Origin: Sebastes aleutianus | Taxonomy: Eukaryota; Chordata; Actinopteri; Perciformes; Sebastidae | Length of the DNA: 64,000 bases | Direction of reading: 5' to 3' | NCBI GenBank assembly: GCA_916700875.1 | Contig: CAKAKS010000039.1 | Coordinates: 29,889,794-29,953,793, forward strand | Part shown: positions 24,774 to 36,931 of the stretch, piece by piece | How the letters are laid out: each line of letters opens with the position of its first letter | Position numbering within the stretch: the stretch's first letter is position 1 | Position numbers and translations under genes: made by a program | Notes under the pieces: model-generated | What the model was told of the DNA's origin: nothing | The model's input: the letters and a program-made list of their open reading frames with translations, nothing else | Database searches by the model: none

Positions 24774-25473
24774 CAGTGGAAGCTGCTTATAGTGATTACT
24801 TCTGTCCAAGTTAAATTGATCAAGCAGATGATTATTATAACCACATTTTTTAATGGCCAGCTCTGTAGCACGAGCGTGAATGCAGAATGGTGCCGCTTTG
24901 CCAGGGATCCTCATTCTCTCATCCGGTAGCGGCACGGAGGGAGACGATGCCGGTCTACATGTGTGCCGCAGAGCTGGTTGAGGATCGGAAAAAGTTTCAC
25001 TTTGGGGGCATTACGTGTAGGGATGCACCGATCCAACTTCTTCAGTCCCGATATAGTGATACCTGGGCTTTGGGTATCAGCCGATACTGAGTACCGATCC
25101 AATACCAGTGTTTAATTAATGTGCTGAATGCCTCACTGTGTGGAAGTGACTGGGATCATTCTTTTATGTGTAAGGCAACATCAGACTTGACTTAAACATT
25201 GCTTTCCTAACTTTGTAAAACAAAATGTGACCAATGCATACATAGATATACATGTATTTAATTGTTCTTTATTATTAAAATAATAAATCGTGCACCAGCA
25301 ACTTTGTTGTTATGTATGAAAAGACCCCAAATGAACGGTGTGAGCGAACTACGTGATTACTATAAGCAACTTATTTAAACAGTGTTTGTATATAAATGAT
25401 TCTGTCCCAAGCTTTTTGATCCATATAAGTGGTTGAGCACTGTAACCATGATCATTATAAGCGATTTCCACTG
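24774..25473. mobile_element. Pogo/Tigger-like element nested in the TTAA MITE
   Basis: Ends CAGTGGAAGCTGCTTATAGT and, on the other strand, CAGTGGAAATCGCTTATAAT: inverted repeats of about 25 bp with few mismatches. It is preceded by TA and followed by TG, fitting a decayed TA target duplication. CAGTGGAA termini with TA sites fit the pogo/Tigger group of Tc1-mariner elements; this assignment is from recall. It is interrupted by the hAT-like element at 25018-25347. Confidence 0.65.
25018..25347 (+). mobile_element. hAT-like MITE, TAGGGATGCACCGAT family, nested
   Basis: Starts TAGGGATGCACCGATCC, followed by the GGTATCAGCCGATACTGAG and ACCGATCCAATACCAG motifs. Flanking octamers ATTACGTG (25010-25017) and ACTACGTG (25348-25355) differ at one base, a good hAT target duplication. 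Its inner part (GTGTTTAATTAAT to TTGCTTTCCTAACTTTG) is the reverse complement of about 44235-44365. The right end is decayed or internally deleted. Confidence 0.7.
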
Positions 25474-25529
25474 TGATATTATATTCCATTTCTGCCAATA
25501 GATCCCCCTCAATGTTACATACTGTTCCT

Positions 25530-26344
25530 TTAAAATAATCAATTATAACAGCTTTGTGCCGGTCAGGCCTGCAGTTAGCCCGAGAGTCAAATCACCCCAC
25601 GTACTTAATACGCCTGGGATGTAAGGCTAGACACACAGGAAGATGGATGTGAGGAAAGAGTGAAAATATGGCCAATTCTATTACCATGAACTCACTTTTC
25701 CTGCTGAGCCTTTAGCAGTATGACGGATCAAACAATTATCTGACTAGAGGATAATATGTTAAAGTTGCACACTAATAAAGACATCTGCTGTGAGTCTGTC
25801 TAAAAAAAAAGCTAAGATGAAAGGGCACCCCACAGTAGACGGACGGACTGACAAAGACAAGTGGCACCAGAACCACATTTAAACTTTCTCCCCCATTTTC
25901 CCGTCAGGGCCGACAAAGAAAGACAACCTATCCTGCGTCACATGAAACACCACCAAATGTCACTCGAGTATCCCAAATCCCTACAATGAGTCAATTATAC
26001 CTCTCCTCAGTCACGGGCAGAGTACGTAAAGCCAAGACATTTGGTGACCTGAAATTGACTCCGGAGAAGGCAGGCACAAAATGACAGTCCAGAGCTGACT
26101 ACAATGCCCGCCTGCGAGACATTAGCCTTAAACTGTCTCTGTGGTATTTTCTCTAATGCCTCTAAAAGACACTGTCTGGCACACTGGGATCTAACTTGAT
26201 AGAAATGACATGTGACCACCACCAGCGCGAAGGCAAATGCTGTGTTGTTACGGTGTTATACAGCAAACTATTATCAGAAAATATCAGGTGTGTGGACGTG
26301 GAGCGTATGCGTGTGCCTGCTTTCCTTGGCAGGTGGCATTCCCT

Positions 26345-26404
<60 letters not shown>

Positions 26405-29036
26405 CAGTGTCCTCTGCATGAGATGACTCACATGCCGTGACATCTGGTTAGTGTTGGATACATTGTTCGGGGCAGCGCAGTGACTTAACACGACGCATAA
26501 TGGAAGGAAAAGGGAAAAGGAGAAAGCCATGGAATAAAATACATTATAAGAATATTAGGCCTCGGCTCTCCATTAATGTTTTTTCCTCTATTAACAATGG
26601 GATACCATACTGCCAGCACAGGGGACAACTGTGAACTCTGGTAAAGAGACGTGGTGAGAGAGGTCAGGGAACAAGAGGCGGAAAACATTAGAATCAAAGT
26701 GAGTTCTGTCTGCACACCTTTACATACATAATAGCTTGTTGGTGGACTAAACAGGAAAACAGTGTGAAGCTGGTGAAGATAGTGTCAGGTCTGGTTTAAA
26801 TGAAGGGGGGGAAACAATAGCCTTAACTGTGCATGCATGGAAAAGAGCTCGAGAAGCAAAATAATCTGCAATGAATTTATCCTCTCATCCCTCATTACTG
26901 CATCCCCCCACGGCTTCATCTGGGAGAGACACTGGTAGAGAGAGGCTGCTGAGGAGACCCACCTCCCTCTTCTCCCAGCACTGCCTCAGGAATGCTTTTC
27001 TTCTGGCCCCTTAGCCCCATGTGTAGACGCCCTCTCCGCAGGGTGTGTTTTGCATGTAAAGCAGGCTGCAGATGCTGTCCGCAAAAGCGACCAGGAGGGA
27101 CAAGGGGGACCGGGACACAAGGAGGCCCCACTGCCATGCCACCCGCCTGGCCTCGCCTCGCTTTTGCTGCCACCCCCTCCGCCGCGGCTCCCCTCCCACC
27201 CACAACACCTCTCATTACTTCACCCCTCGACAGTCCCCCTTTCCATCCCCGGTTCGACATGCCACCCCTCCATCATCCCCCCACCACCCCCCATCCCCTC
27301 CACCCGCCCCCTCGACCATCCCTCTGCCACCCTCCTAGCACACGCAGTTGTGTGTCTCCTGGGAAACAAGCTCCAGTTGATGTATAAAGGCACGCTGAGC
27401 TCAGACAGAGACACACACACACACATACACACACACACCATACCACTTCAGTGGAGTGAAAGACCTGAGAAACGGCATTTGGACACAGAGAGAGAGAAAG
27501 AAAGAGAGAGAGGAGGGAGAAAGAGAGTGATCACCTCTAATAAAATGGTTCTTTACAATCCTGTTATGCATATTCGGCTTGACATGACTACATTCAGGGG
27601 AAATAATTAACAAGTGTATGGCGTACATTAATATTGCATTTGACAGCAGACAGGTGGCTGGCTGGGAGCAGATGTTAGGAGGCAGCACATTGAGAGGGAG
27701 ACTGAATGAGCGGGAGATGGAAAATTATTCGGTTCCGTACTATAAACAAAACTAACTAATCGCTGGAGTTTCACAGACTTTGTGATTTACAGTTAGTCCA
27801 TTAATCTACTAGTTGATCAACAATAAAATAATTGCAAACAATTTTGACTTTTGATAGTCGTTTAACTCATTAATCAAGAAAAGTTGCAAAACAGCCGTCA
27901 GCAGTGCAAATCTGTACTTTTTTGTTTATTAATATTAATCACTGTAAATTTGGAGTTTCAACCGTCGATTGAACAAAACAAGCAATTTGAAAATATATCT
28001 CCTTGGGCTTTGGTAAAGTTTTACTGGCATTTTTCCACTTTGTTTTCCTTTTTTTTTTTTTTACAATTTATAGATTAAATCAATACTCAATGAATTGAGA
28101 ATATTTAAATAATATTTTTTTTAAAATGCTAGTTACAGCTCTGTATAACATACAGTATCTCTTATATGATCTACAGTGAAGCATCCATCACATTATTCAT
28201 CCTCCAAGCTCCTCTGTCTGCTGCACACAAAGCACCACAGTGTGGCCAGTCAGGGTGGGTGCAACTGGGATGACATAATGGTGTTTTCCATCCAACCTCT
28301 CCACTCCCAGGATCTGTACTGTGCTGAACAAGGTGTGGTGGGGTGTGTGTGTGTGTGTGGTGTGTGGTATAGGGTGAATAATTGTAGTGACAAACTATTT
28401 GGATAATGACCTTTTTTGTTACGTTTACAGTATACACACACATCAGCAAGTCTTTACATGTGTGATCCCAAAGAACACCTTTGCGACGCCTTGCAATGCT
28501 TATGTAATCCACAAACCTGCTTTGTGCTGTTCTGTTTAACGAGAAGTTACTGCTTCACAAAGTGACAGACAGACAGACTAGATTGGACTGATTGTTTTGT
28601 GGTTCTTCAAAGAATTGCAGTGCAACAATTTGGCAAGCTTGTGGGAAAGCTTCACGTGTTGTCATGAGGCACCTGATTTAACCTATAGCCATTGATATAG
28701 CATTTAGTATTATGTGCAAAGCAACGCCCGACAGAGTGTTGAGCAATACCTTTTGAAGGAGGCCGTTGAACATCTTCCTACGATACATCTTCCTCAACAA
28801 CACAAAAAGGAACCATCAAATAACAAGAGTAAACATTGAGGGTTGATGCCTCAATTGACCCTTCGCTAAGCCCCGCCCCCCGCTGCTACTCCGTCAAGCT
28901 GTCAGAGCCGCATGGAGCGCACAGTGTCACTAACTGCACTCCCCGCATAAATATAATTTTTGGAAAAATTAAAAAGCAATTTTAAAGAGAAGCAGACAGA
29001 AGGGTCCTCAGCATGCGGTTGAATGATATATCCAGG
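25530..29036. other. Non-coding stretch with a CA tract and a GC-rich block
   Basis: No gene recognised. It contains a (CA)n tract (26349-26401), a GC-rich, CCACCCC-rich block at about 27090-27340 whose overlapping Pro-rich frames look compositional, CA/GA-rich tracts at about 27410-27520, and a TG tract at about 28343-28365. The GC-rich segment near 26900-27110 could be conserved non-coding DNA. Confidence 0.45.
26349..26401 (+). repeat. (CA)n microsatellite
   Basis: About 26 uninterrupted CA dinucleotides. Confidence 0.95.
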
Positions 29037-29044
29037 ATGTCAAA

Positions 29045-29830
29045 TAGGGCTGCTCGACTATGGCTAAAATCATAATCATGATTATTTTTGATCAATATTG
29101 AGATCACGATTACTCATCAACTTTGGAAACATCATGGATTTAGAACGAAAATTTTGTAGCCTACATTTTAAAAATTCAATGTATCAATCTGGTGCACTTC
29201 GACAGCAAAATTAAGAGGCTAGATCTATAAAGACGTTTGTGCTCTTGTGAACATTTTTATCATAAACACATTGGTTGTATAGATATGAATGGTGATGATG
29301 CAGAAAAAACAGACACACCCACAAAGCATGGTAAATAGGACGGGGTCCATCTTTCAAGACTGGTCACGGTGGTTTGCCGACATCGGCACACTGATGACAG
29401 TCCACCACGGGTGACAGTTGCGCCGGGAGCAGGGAGCCCTGTCCCTCCCTGCACGGAGAGAGGGCACAGCGAGCACTAAGCGCCGAGGTCTGGGCGAGAG
29501 GTGCTGTAAAGCGGAAACTTCACCCCTGGCCTTTCCCAGCCAACTTAGAGCCAGTCGCGGCACACCACTAAAGAGGAAATACGTTCGGCGAGGGACAGCC
29601 ATCGTGAGAGTTCTCTCGAGGGCATCCTCCCACAACGAGCGGCCATTCTGGTAACCACACCGCTTTAAAGGAAAGGGGTGCGCTGGATTTATAACACAAG
29701 ACAAAACAAGAGGATCATTGCAAAACGGAATGCGGCACAATAATCGTTTTTTGTCGATTATCTTGTTTTCATAATCGTTGGAAGCCAAAATCGTAATTTT
29801 AATTGAAAGTCGATTAATTGCACGGCCCTA
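29045..29830. mobile_element. hAT-like MITE, TAGGGCTGCT family, copy 2, intact target duplication
   Basis: A 786-bp element from TAGGGCTGCTCGACTATGG to ATTGCACGGCCCTA, flanked by a perfect 8-bp duplication ATGTCAAA (29037-29044 and 29831-29838). Ends and subterminal ATAATCATGATTATT / AATCGTTTTTTGTCGATTA blocks match the copy at 17340-17943; the central CpG-rich segment is longer here. The undamaged duplication suggests this is one of the youngest insertions in the window. No transposase frame; the 144-codon minus-strand frame inside has no recognisable hAT motif. Confidence 0.9.
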
Positions 29831-29838
29831 ATGTCAAA

Positions 29839-32599
29839 CTGATTCAGCAGTGAAATCAGTTTAAAAAGATAACTATAGAAGCTAAAGCCTACAGATCATG
29901 GTGTAAAAGTGAACCACCACATCACCTGGTGATCGAGACAGAAGACAATGAAATTAAGGAGCAACACTGTTCCTATAAAGCCGTGTAAGTCTTTATTAAG
30001 TGTTTCAATCATTAAAAAGCAAAAGCAGCATGTGTATGCATTCGGTATACCTTCAGTAGCTAGCGTAGCACAGTGCTAATGCTAGTTAATGATGTGCTAA
30101 TGTGCTCTGCTAATGTTAGCTTCACAGCTTTTTACATCGAAACGTGACGTTTTAGAAACGTATATCTCCTTCCAACCTCTCCGGGTAACGAGTATCACTA
30201 TTAAACGTTTTACCATGACTAGGTCGAAATCAACAAAACCAGCCTCAAAATAAGGAAAATCTGAAACGACTGCATGAGAGTCTATGGAGCAGAGCCAGAT
30301 AGTTGTCGGACCCTGGTCGGAGCTGGCCAACGCTACGCTATGATTGGCAGTCTGCGTTTGAGGGGCGGGACTGAGCGAAGAATCGTGTGAAATTGAGATG
30401 GATGTGTGACCAGAACACCAGTTTGTGTGGGCTTCCCTGTTTCCGCCTAAGCTGTTTTCACAGAAGCTGTCGTTCAAAAGTGTTTGAAAAAGGGTGTGCA
30501 CTTTCAAAAAACTACTTGGCAGGTGATTGGATGAACCATCTGTCAATCAAACCTTTGCTGTAGCCAGTCGGGAGAAGAGCGAAAACATCTTTTCCATTGA
30601 AAAAAGCCTTCAGTGCCGTTCTTTGCTCTTCTTTCAATGAGGAGATACTCTCCAGTTCTGATATAACTGATGCTGTTGAGCATCTACGCTAACCTCTGTA
30701 GGAGCCGCCATTGTTGTTTCCAACGAACAGTCGCCTCTCCGTGTCGCCGCGTCACACACACCTAAGCCACGCCTGCAGCTACAAGTAGCTCCTTACAGCA
30801 AGCTGATTGGCCCGTGATCTGACTTGCCGAACACAAACTCAATGTTTGAAGCCTGACAAGATGGATTTTGTGTGATATGTGATCCTGCGATATGTGATCT
30901 TGTGATATCGTGAGAATCCAGATGCCGTGCAAAGTAACCAGTCCTCCTCTCTTTACAAAAACGGCCCTGTAACATAGGCGGCACTTTACTCTACTGTTCA
31001 ATGTACATTTTGCTCTTTCTGTACTGAAACGCAGTGATGGAGTCTGTAGCTCATGGGGTCTGCAGGTAAAACTGGATCTTGAGAATGAGAGAGGATGAGC
31101 ATCACCAATGTTTGTAGAAATACTCACAAGAGGTATTCCCATGGTTGAAATGCAGACTTGAAATCAAATCAACTACTTCCCTTTTCTAAGTATAAACACT
31201 GCAATTTCTCATTGCATCTACTTCTCTTGTCTACAGTTGCTGTCTGACTCTGGAGCTAAGGAGCCCACAGCAAACACATGGGTCAGGAGGCAGGAACTCA
31301 GGGAGTCTCGATGCTTTGCTCCAGCATTTGGAACCACTCTCAACCTATCACAAATTCCTCTTTCTTGGCAGCTATACAGTTTTCCCTCTCTCTCTCTCTC
31401 TCTCTCCCTTTCCTCTTTTCATCAGTGCTGGCAGTAGAACTGTAGCCTACATTCTGCACTAATTAACAACCTTCGGAGGAAGACCACCAAACTGGTGAAC
31501 TGGCACACTCGAAGCACACTTACAGTAAGACTCTCTTTCACTCTGTTTTTATCTGTCTTCATTCTCTGTCCATCCATCTAAAGGTTGTGCTGTGTTGAAG
31601 GTTGAGTTGCATTAGTCAACACAACTTTCAGGCTAAGATGGAGCTCCATGTAAAGCTCAGCCTCCTCCAGACCACACACACACACACACAAAAACACTCT
31701 CAGACACACACAGTGAAAATGATCTATGCCCTTGCCATTGACCCTGCTATTAACTCTTGCATGGCAGCTAGCCTTGCAGTGAAAGCTTGCTGTGTGTTAT
31801 CAGAATAAACAACATCCACATGGGCCAAGTTGGCAGCTCTCCCTCTGCGACATACAGGAAACAGTGAACAATACTTATTATACTGTAATATACAATGTTG
31901 CATATTACAGTGCTTGTTACATACTCTTTTATTTTTGCATATAGACTATGTTAGTGCTTCGGTTAGTACCTTAACATTGGTATTGACTCCACCAAGTCCA
32001 CCAAGTCCACCTACTTCTGTCTTCATCCTCATAATCACTATGTCTACTGTACTGTATAATACTGCGGTGCTTTAGTTGTCATAGCAATGTCTAATGAACA
32101 ATGAATATACGGAACAATTTAGAGCAAGTGATGTTTTCAATCCAATATGATAAAGTGAATTTCCACTTCTCTCCGTGAAGCCAAATTTTCTGGGATACCA
32201 GGACCTGGGATCTTAACCCATTATATGGAATAGCAGGCAAATTGGACTCTGGGGAGAGTTGACTGGATCTTTGTGTTTTAACATTAGACTCGGGCATTAT
32301 CAATTGTTTAATGAGTCTGGACTTCAGGTTCATGAGCTTACCTGGGTGGACATATTTTGAATCTAATATTCACTTGAGCCTCTTCTCAGATTCTTGACAC
32401 CTATAGCCACACCTCTATGTCAACTTACAGCTGGCTTTATGCTTGACACAAAGGGGTTAATGAGAGTCCCACCATAGATATCTAAAGAGTAGCATCTTTA
32501 GTTCACAACAGATTTTACCCATGGATGGCACCCCTACAACACTAGACGAATGTATCATACGTGATTGTCACACGTGGCATAACCCCTTAACTCAAAAAT
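29839..32599. other. Non-coding stretch, repeat-like at 30050-30860
   Basis: No gene recognised. About 30050-30860 is CpG-richer, with recurring GCTAATGTTAGC-type and TGTGATATGTGATC motifs, and reads like a dispersed repeat, though no second copy lies in this window. An acceptor-like site TCTTGTCTACAG precedes an open frame at 31237-31437 that runs into a (CT)n tract (31384-31407). A CA-rich tract is at about 31672-31690. Confidence 0.4.
30870..30912. repeat. Short imperfect tandem repeat
   Basis: Three related units built on GATATGTGATC(C/T)TG follow each other, period about 17-18 bp. Confidence 0.5.
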
Positions 32600-33005
32600 G
32601 GGACTGTGAGCATTTTTATATTTTTATTGCCTCTCAACAGCTCTCAACATGGCGACAACAGCGCTAACAGTGCAGATAACAGTGTTAACCTGAGGGGGAA
32701 CCAGAGGGTGGGTGCTACACTTCCGCGATGACGCCATCGTCGGCCAGGACGGCGTTATCAGCTGTAACTGCCATATAAGAGCAGTGCAGAACAGCGGGCG
32801 TGAGCTAGCCAGTGGGGCACGCTCACATGCACTAAAACACGCGCTGGCCTGGCTATGTCAACAAAGTACAGAGAAACTCAGATTACAACACACACACAGA
32901 GGGCGAGCAACTTAATTCTCTGCTCAGGTAGACATTACTCCTCTATATCTTTACATAGCAAATAGTTGTTTGCTGCTGTATTAATGCTCTGGATATCAAA
33001 TTTAA
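32600..33005 (+). repeat. Dispersed repeat (GTGTTAACCTGAGGGGGAAC family), copy 1
   Basis: About 400 bp matching 58225-58680: TATTGCCTCTCAACAGCTC, GTGTTAACCTGAGGGGGAAC, GTTATCAGCTGTAACTG, GTGAGCTAGCC, GGCTATGTCAAC and TTTACATAGCAAATAG occur in the same order in both. It runs directly into the TTAA-flanked element at 33014. No inverted ends or poly-A tail are evident, so its class is unknown. A partial relative starts at about 18390. The open frame at 32712-32915 is inside the repeat and is not a gene. Confidence 0.7.
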
Positions 33006-33013
33006 CACTTTAA

Positions 33014-33505
33014 AGGACCAGTGTGTAACAATTAGGTGGGATATATTGGCAGAAATAGAATCAAATACTGGTAGGTTTTCTTTAGTGTATAATCACCTGA
33101 TAATAAAAATGGTTGTGTTTTTGTTACCTTAGAATGAGCCGTTTATATCAACATAGGGAGCAGGTCCTCTCCACGGAGTCCAACATGTTGCACCGCCATG
33201 TTTCTACAGTAGCCCAAAACGGACAAAGCAAACTCTATTAGCTTTTCCTGCTTGGGCCGGAGTCGATAACGTTACTCGCTCCCGTCGCCGCCGCCGCTCT
33301 CTCTTTCTCTTGCTTCACCGCTCACTTCCCACATACACACACACAATCAAAGCACTCTGCTCCAAATAGCTCTAGAGAGGGCCACTCGCGTTTTCGCATG
33401 CGTCACCGTAGCTCTCCAACACGCTTGGCACACGGGAGAGGCTTCAGTTGGTTGTAATCTCCTCACCTCACCACTAGATACCGCCAGAACCTACACACTG
33501 TAACT
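33014..33505. mobile_element. TTAA-flanked MITE (AGGAACAGTGTGTA family), copy 2
   Basis: A 492-bp element bounded by TTAA on both sides (33010-33013 and 33506-33509), with ends AGGACCAGTGTGTAAC and CTACACACTGTAACT. Body blocks such as TTAGAATGAGCCGTTTATAT and CATGTTTCTACAGTAGCCC are shared with 24477-25529, and CTAGAGAGGGCC and CAGTTGGTTG with 55040-56692. A CCGCCGCCG/CT-rich segment (about 33280-33310) is unique to this copy. Probably piggyBac-like from the TTAA sites; no transposase. Confidence 0.75.
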
Positions 33506-33660
33506 TTAAGTGAAGGAAACTATGTATAGTGAATACCGACAAGGACACATCTGACTCCCAGGTGTCATTCAACATTGGAGTTGTCCCTGTATTTGATGCA
33601 CATGCGTGTTACCATGGCAAAAAAATTTCGGTACATGGTGAGAATAATTAGGATACTTAC

Positions 33661-33851
33661 TTTGGCTTTGCACTGGGCACCATGCTTAGCACACAGAGAG
33701 GAGCTGGAGAGTGCGTTGACTTTGCTGTTTTTGCCGATTGAGGATTAACTAATGGGAAAGATGTGTTTTCCATCGCACTATTGTCTTTTTCTCCATGAAA
33801 ACTAGCACAGGAATGTTCAAGAAGGCCAACACGCGCACAGGAGCTCATACA
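33661..33851 (-). CDS. Unrecognised candidate internal exon (minus strand)
   Basis: On the minus strand this 191-bp segment is preceded by a polypyrimidine/TG-rich acceptor (GTGTGTTTGTGTACATTCCAG) and ends in a near-consensus donor (GCCAAA|GTAAGTATCC). One frame is open across it, giving a peptide with no domain I recognise. It could be an exon of an unannotated gene or non-coding RNA, or chance. Partner exons were not found. Confidence 0.25.
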
Positions 33852-34309
33852 CTGGAATGTACACAAACACACACACACAAATACTCTGCGTCAAAACCCC
33901 AAGCTGCAAGTCTGGGGCATCAATCGAGTCTCTGTTCGTTCGCCTCACCCTCCTAGTCTTCACTGCCATCTTCAACCACCAACGTCCACACCACATAATT
34001 TGTCATAGAGCAGCACGACCTAAAACCAGACAAGCAACCTTTAAAGTGCATTTAAATCAAAATCAGGTACATGCTCTTTTTTGACAATACAGTACACTGA
34101 ATAGCCTGGGTCTCACTGGTTTCCATTCTTAGTCTGCCCTTGTGAAAGTTACTGAATATGGGGGCAGAGCGGGGAGGTCACAGGCTGTCTCAAACTCTTG
34201 TCATGAAGTAAATTCTTAACATTTCTTAAATGCCTTGATTGCCAATGTTGCAAGCAAACAGTAGCTCCCAAATAGATGGAGTGCATTAATCAGGGCCACA
34301 GTGCCATGA

Positions 34310-34430
34310 AACTAGGACAGAAGTTAGAGAAGTGGTCTTGTGACCAAAGGGGCAATGTTAGTTCAAATCCCTGGAGCAGCTGGAGAAATGTGGTTGAGGA
34401 AAGTGATTGGACTGGGACAAAACACCATCT
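34310..34430 (+). mobile_element. tRNA-derived SINE fragment
   Basis: GTTAGAGAAGTGGTCTTGTGACC followed by TTAGTTCAAATCCCTGGAGC and AGAAATGTGGTTGAGGAAAG parallels the SINE at 55970-56299, including a box-B-like GTTCAAATCCC. Only the head and the start of the body remain; the 3' tail is missing. Confidence 0.55.
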
Positions 34431-34748
34431 CCTGATTCGATACTATCAAGATACTTGGGTGCTGATTCGATATGTTTTGACATTTTTAGTTATTGCGATT
34501 TTTTGTGATTTGATATTACGATTTATTGCGATTTTTGTTTACTTTTTTTAACAATACACCATGGGAAAAAGTTGAATCATACACTTCTAGGGACTTTTAC
34601 TTTAGAAAATATCTAAATAAATACTATAAAAAAAAAATATTTTCAGCATGTATGTCGTCAGAGATGTCCCGAAGTCAAATATATCATCATTGTCATTATT
34701 TATAAAAAAAAAAATAGGTAGGTGAATTGCTTTTTTTTCCCACCCCTA
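34431..34748. mobile_element. Possible truncated hAT-like element
   Basis: ATTCGATACTATCAAGATAC, TATTGCGATTTTTTGTGATT and a right end TTCCCACCCCTA are the kind of ATCGATA-rich interior and CCCTA end seen in the hAT MITEs nearby. The left end is missing or merged with the SINE fragment. Confidence 0.4.
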
Positions 34749-35481
34749 GAAAGTGAATGACAAAACTTCTGTCAATATGCCCTTGAGGAAGACATTTAAT
34801 CCACAAATATCCTGTTTAAGAAGCCCAAAAGCGGAAGTCTGCACTGCTACAAGGTGTGTGGTTTTGCCTGAATATAAAACAGGACATTGCCGGTAAATAG
34901 TTGAGTGTGTTGTTTCAACTTTCCCTGGATAAATACAGCACATAAAACATCCCGGTCTTCTTGGAACCATCATGAAAAGTGCCAGGCAAAGAAAGACAAT
35001 TGGTATTTATTGTCCACCTTCATCTGACAAACTCAACTATGAGTCAAAAGCCTGACAAGATAGCCCAAACATATAAAACAAGAGGCGAGGGGTAAAGAAT
35101 GAAGGAATTCCAGGAAGACGTGGGTCCAGGGAGACAGTTTGTCTTGTTTCCCAAAGTGATGCTCTGGCATGCCAGTGATCACAGACAGCCTTCCAGCGTT
35201 AAGTGATTCTGAATAGCAGTGAGGGGACAGCGAGAGGACAGAGCAACAAGACTGCTGGACCGGAGCAGGGCGAGTGGTGCTGGCAGGGCCGGCGTATTGT
35301 TCTGGGAGTCGAGCAGGAGGCTATCACGGCCCAGGCCAACCGCTAGCCACGTGCTCCTCGCCGAGGCCCGCATGAATTATTACATTTCATTTTGTTATCT
35401 TTCATCATGGTTCATTACGGACAGACAATTGAGCTTCAAGAGAAGCACCATGCTCAGAGGTTCCCCCCAGATGCCCTCGGA

Positions 35482-35505
35482 AAGAGAGAGAGAGAGAGAG
35501 AGAGA
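35482..35505 (+). repeat. (GA)n microsatellite
   Basis: About twelve GA dinucleotides. Confidence 0.9.
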
Positions 35506-36891
35506 ATCCCTGCACTCTCTGCTGAAAAGGACGGAGGAGGATGGACAAAAACACATTGTCCGTGGATTTAAAAAGGAGGCTTATGGCTGCTATGAAAAAA
35601 AGAAATGTGCTTTTGGAAGGAGAGAAGAATGAATCTGCCCGCTGATGCACGCTCAATGAGATGTACGCTAGCGGAGCCATAGAAAAGAAGCGGGAATTGA
35701 AAGGGATGGAATCTGAGGCAAATGACACTCGAGTGTTTTGAAAATAACTGACAGCTGCACAATAGGACACCAAAACAGACTGCAATCTGCCCATACATAG
35801 ATGAAAAGACAGGGACTTGAATAGAAGTGCGACCAAATACATACAGAGATACTGTCCATTCACGGCAGAAGTGGATAAATAGACAGCCGTGAAAATGGAC
35901 ATGAAAGGTGAGGTTTTGCTCTGATAAATGAACCAAACAAAGAGATAGCTACAAGGAATTTGTGAAACAATTAGGCCTTCTCATTTTGAGTACATGAAGG
36001 CCACAAGTGTGCTTAAGTTTAGGCCTTGAGAATTTATTTTTTGCCGGAGGGTCACACACAAAAACATTCAGATTCACACAGAGACAAAGCAGAGACCAAA
36101 TGCCACTTTAACATTCAAGATGTGATGAGTTCAGTAGGGGACATTGGCATTGTTAGACCTAATCATAGCTGATTACAAACCTGTCTGAATCAATGATGTA
36201 TCCCTGAATGAATGAGCCATAACAATCCAGAAGAGATGCATGTCTATTGGTATAATCACAGAGTCTCTCCTCCTGAAGCTTTGTCATATGCGTCTGTATG
36301 TGTGTGTGTGTGTCCAGAGAGGTGAGTATCAGAACACACTCCTCTTGTCACTCGCTGTTCGCTGCATAACACAGACATTTTCCATTCTGTCAGCGCGAGC
36401 AGCGAGCACACTGGCTCCTTCTAAACTCAGCCGCCACTTCATTAAATGACTTCAGACTCTTGGCAGAGTCAGTGGGAAAAGTCTATATTAACTGTGTGTG
36501 AGATCCACGGGGTGACCAACAAAGGCCATAGTTGTTCCTCTACGCTGGGTGCTGCTCGGGGGAATTCTGGGGCCTATCGGGGTACCCCTCCGCCGGGGCC
36601 CTCTGCCCCATTTGTGTCTCGCACATGCTCTTGCTTCTTCTTCTTCTTCTCTCCCTCTCTCAGACCTCACATACATACAGAGGCAGACAAATACACACAC
36701 AAAAATGCACACTAGAGTCACATAAAGCTTTGCTGACTTTTGCCCTACTTTCCAGGAAATAGTGTCGCGATTGTGAGTTACTGTAAATCAGCAAAAATAA
36801 GGCCAGAGCCGTGTGTGTGTGTGTGTTGAGGGAGTTTTGACATCATTGATCACATTATGCGGGATCAAGCAGAGTTATGGGTTGCATGAGG

Positions 36892-36893
<2 letters not shown>

Positions 36894-36930
<37 letters not shown>
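36894..36930 (+). repeat. (TG)n microsatellite
   Basis: About 18 TG units with one TGCG interruption, followed by G-rich sequence. Confidence 0.9.

Positions 36931-36931
<1 letters not shown>

Larger units (their letters stand above)
24477..25529. mobile_element. TTAA-flanked MITE (AGGAACAGTGTGTA family), copy 1, interrupted
   Basis: Flanked by TTAA on both sides (24473-24476 and 25530-25533). The ends AGGTGCAGTGTCTAGG and TTACATACTGTTCCT are imperfect inverted repeats. The outer element is about 350 bp and matches the reverse complement of parts of 33014-33505 and 55040-56692: CAACCTCACCGCTAGAT-type left part, the GAAACATGACAGCCGG block, GAGGACCC..., and GGTGATTATACACTAAAGAAAAC. TTAA target duplications suggest a piggyBac-like element. 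A second element (24774-25473) splits it. Confidence 0.75.

Noticed and set aside
26992..27610. Long Pro/His/Thr-rich plus-strand frames (131 and 186 codons)
   Set aside because: Composition follows CCACCCC- and CACA-rich DNA in overlapping frames; no domain, no splice support.
29354..29788. 144-codon minus-strand frame as a possible hAT transposase
   Set aside because: No recognisable zinc-finger or dimerisation-domain motif; it overlaps the non-coding centre of a 786-bp MITE.
30097..30546. 149-codon minus-strand frame
   Set aside because: In a block that reads like a dispersed repeat; no domain and no acceptor or donor at sensible places.
35405..35936. 165- and 122-codon minus-strand frames
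   Set aside because: Overlap each other in different frames and run through the antisense of a (GA)n tract; no domain recognised.
36290..36325. Strong splice donor GAGAG|GTGAGT after a TG tract
   Set aside because: Isolated; no acceptor or open frame upstream forms an exon with it.
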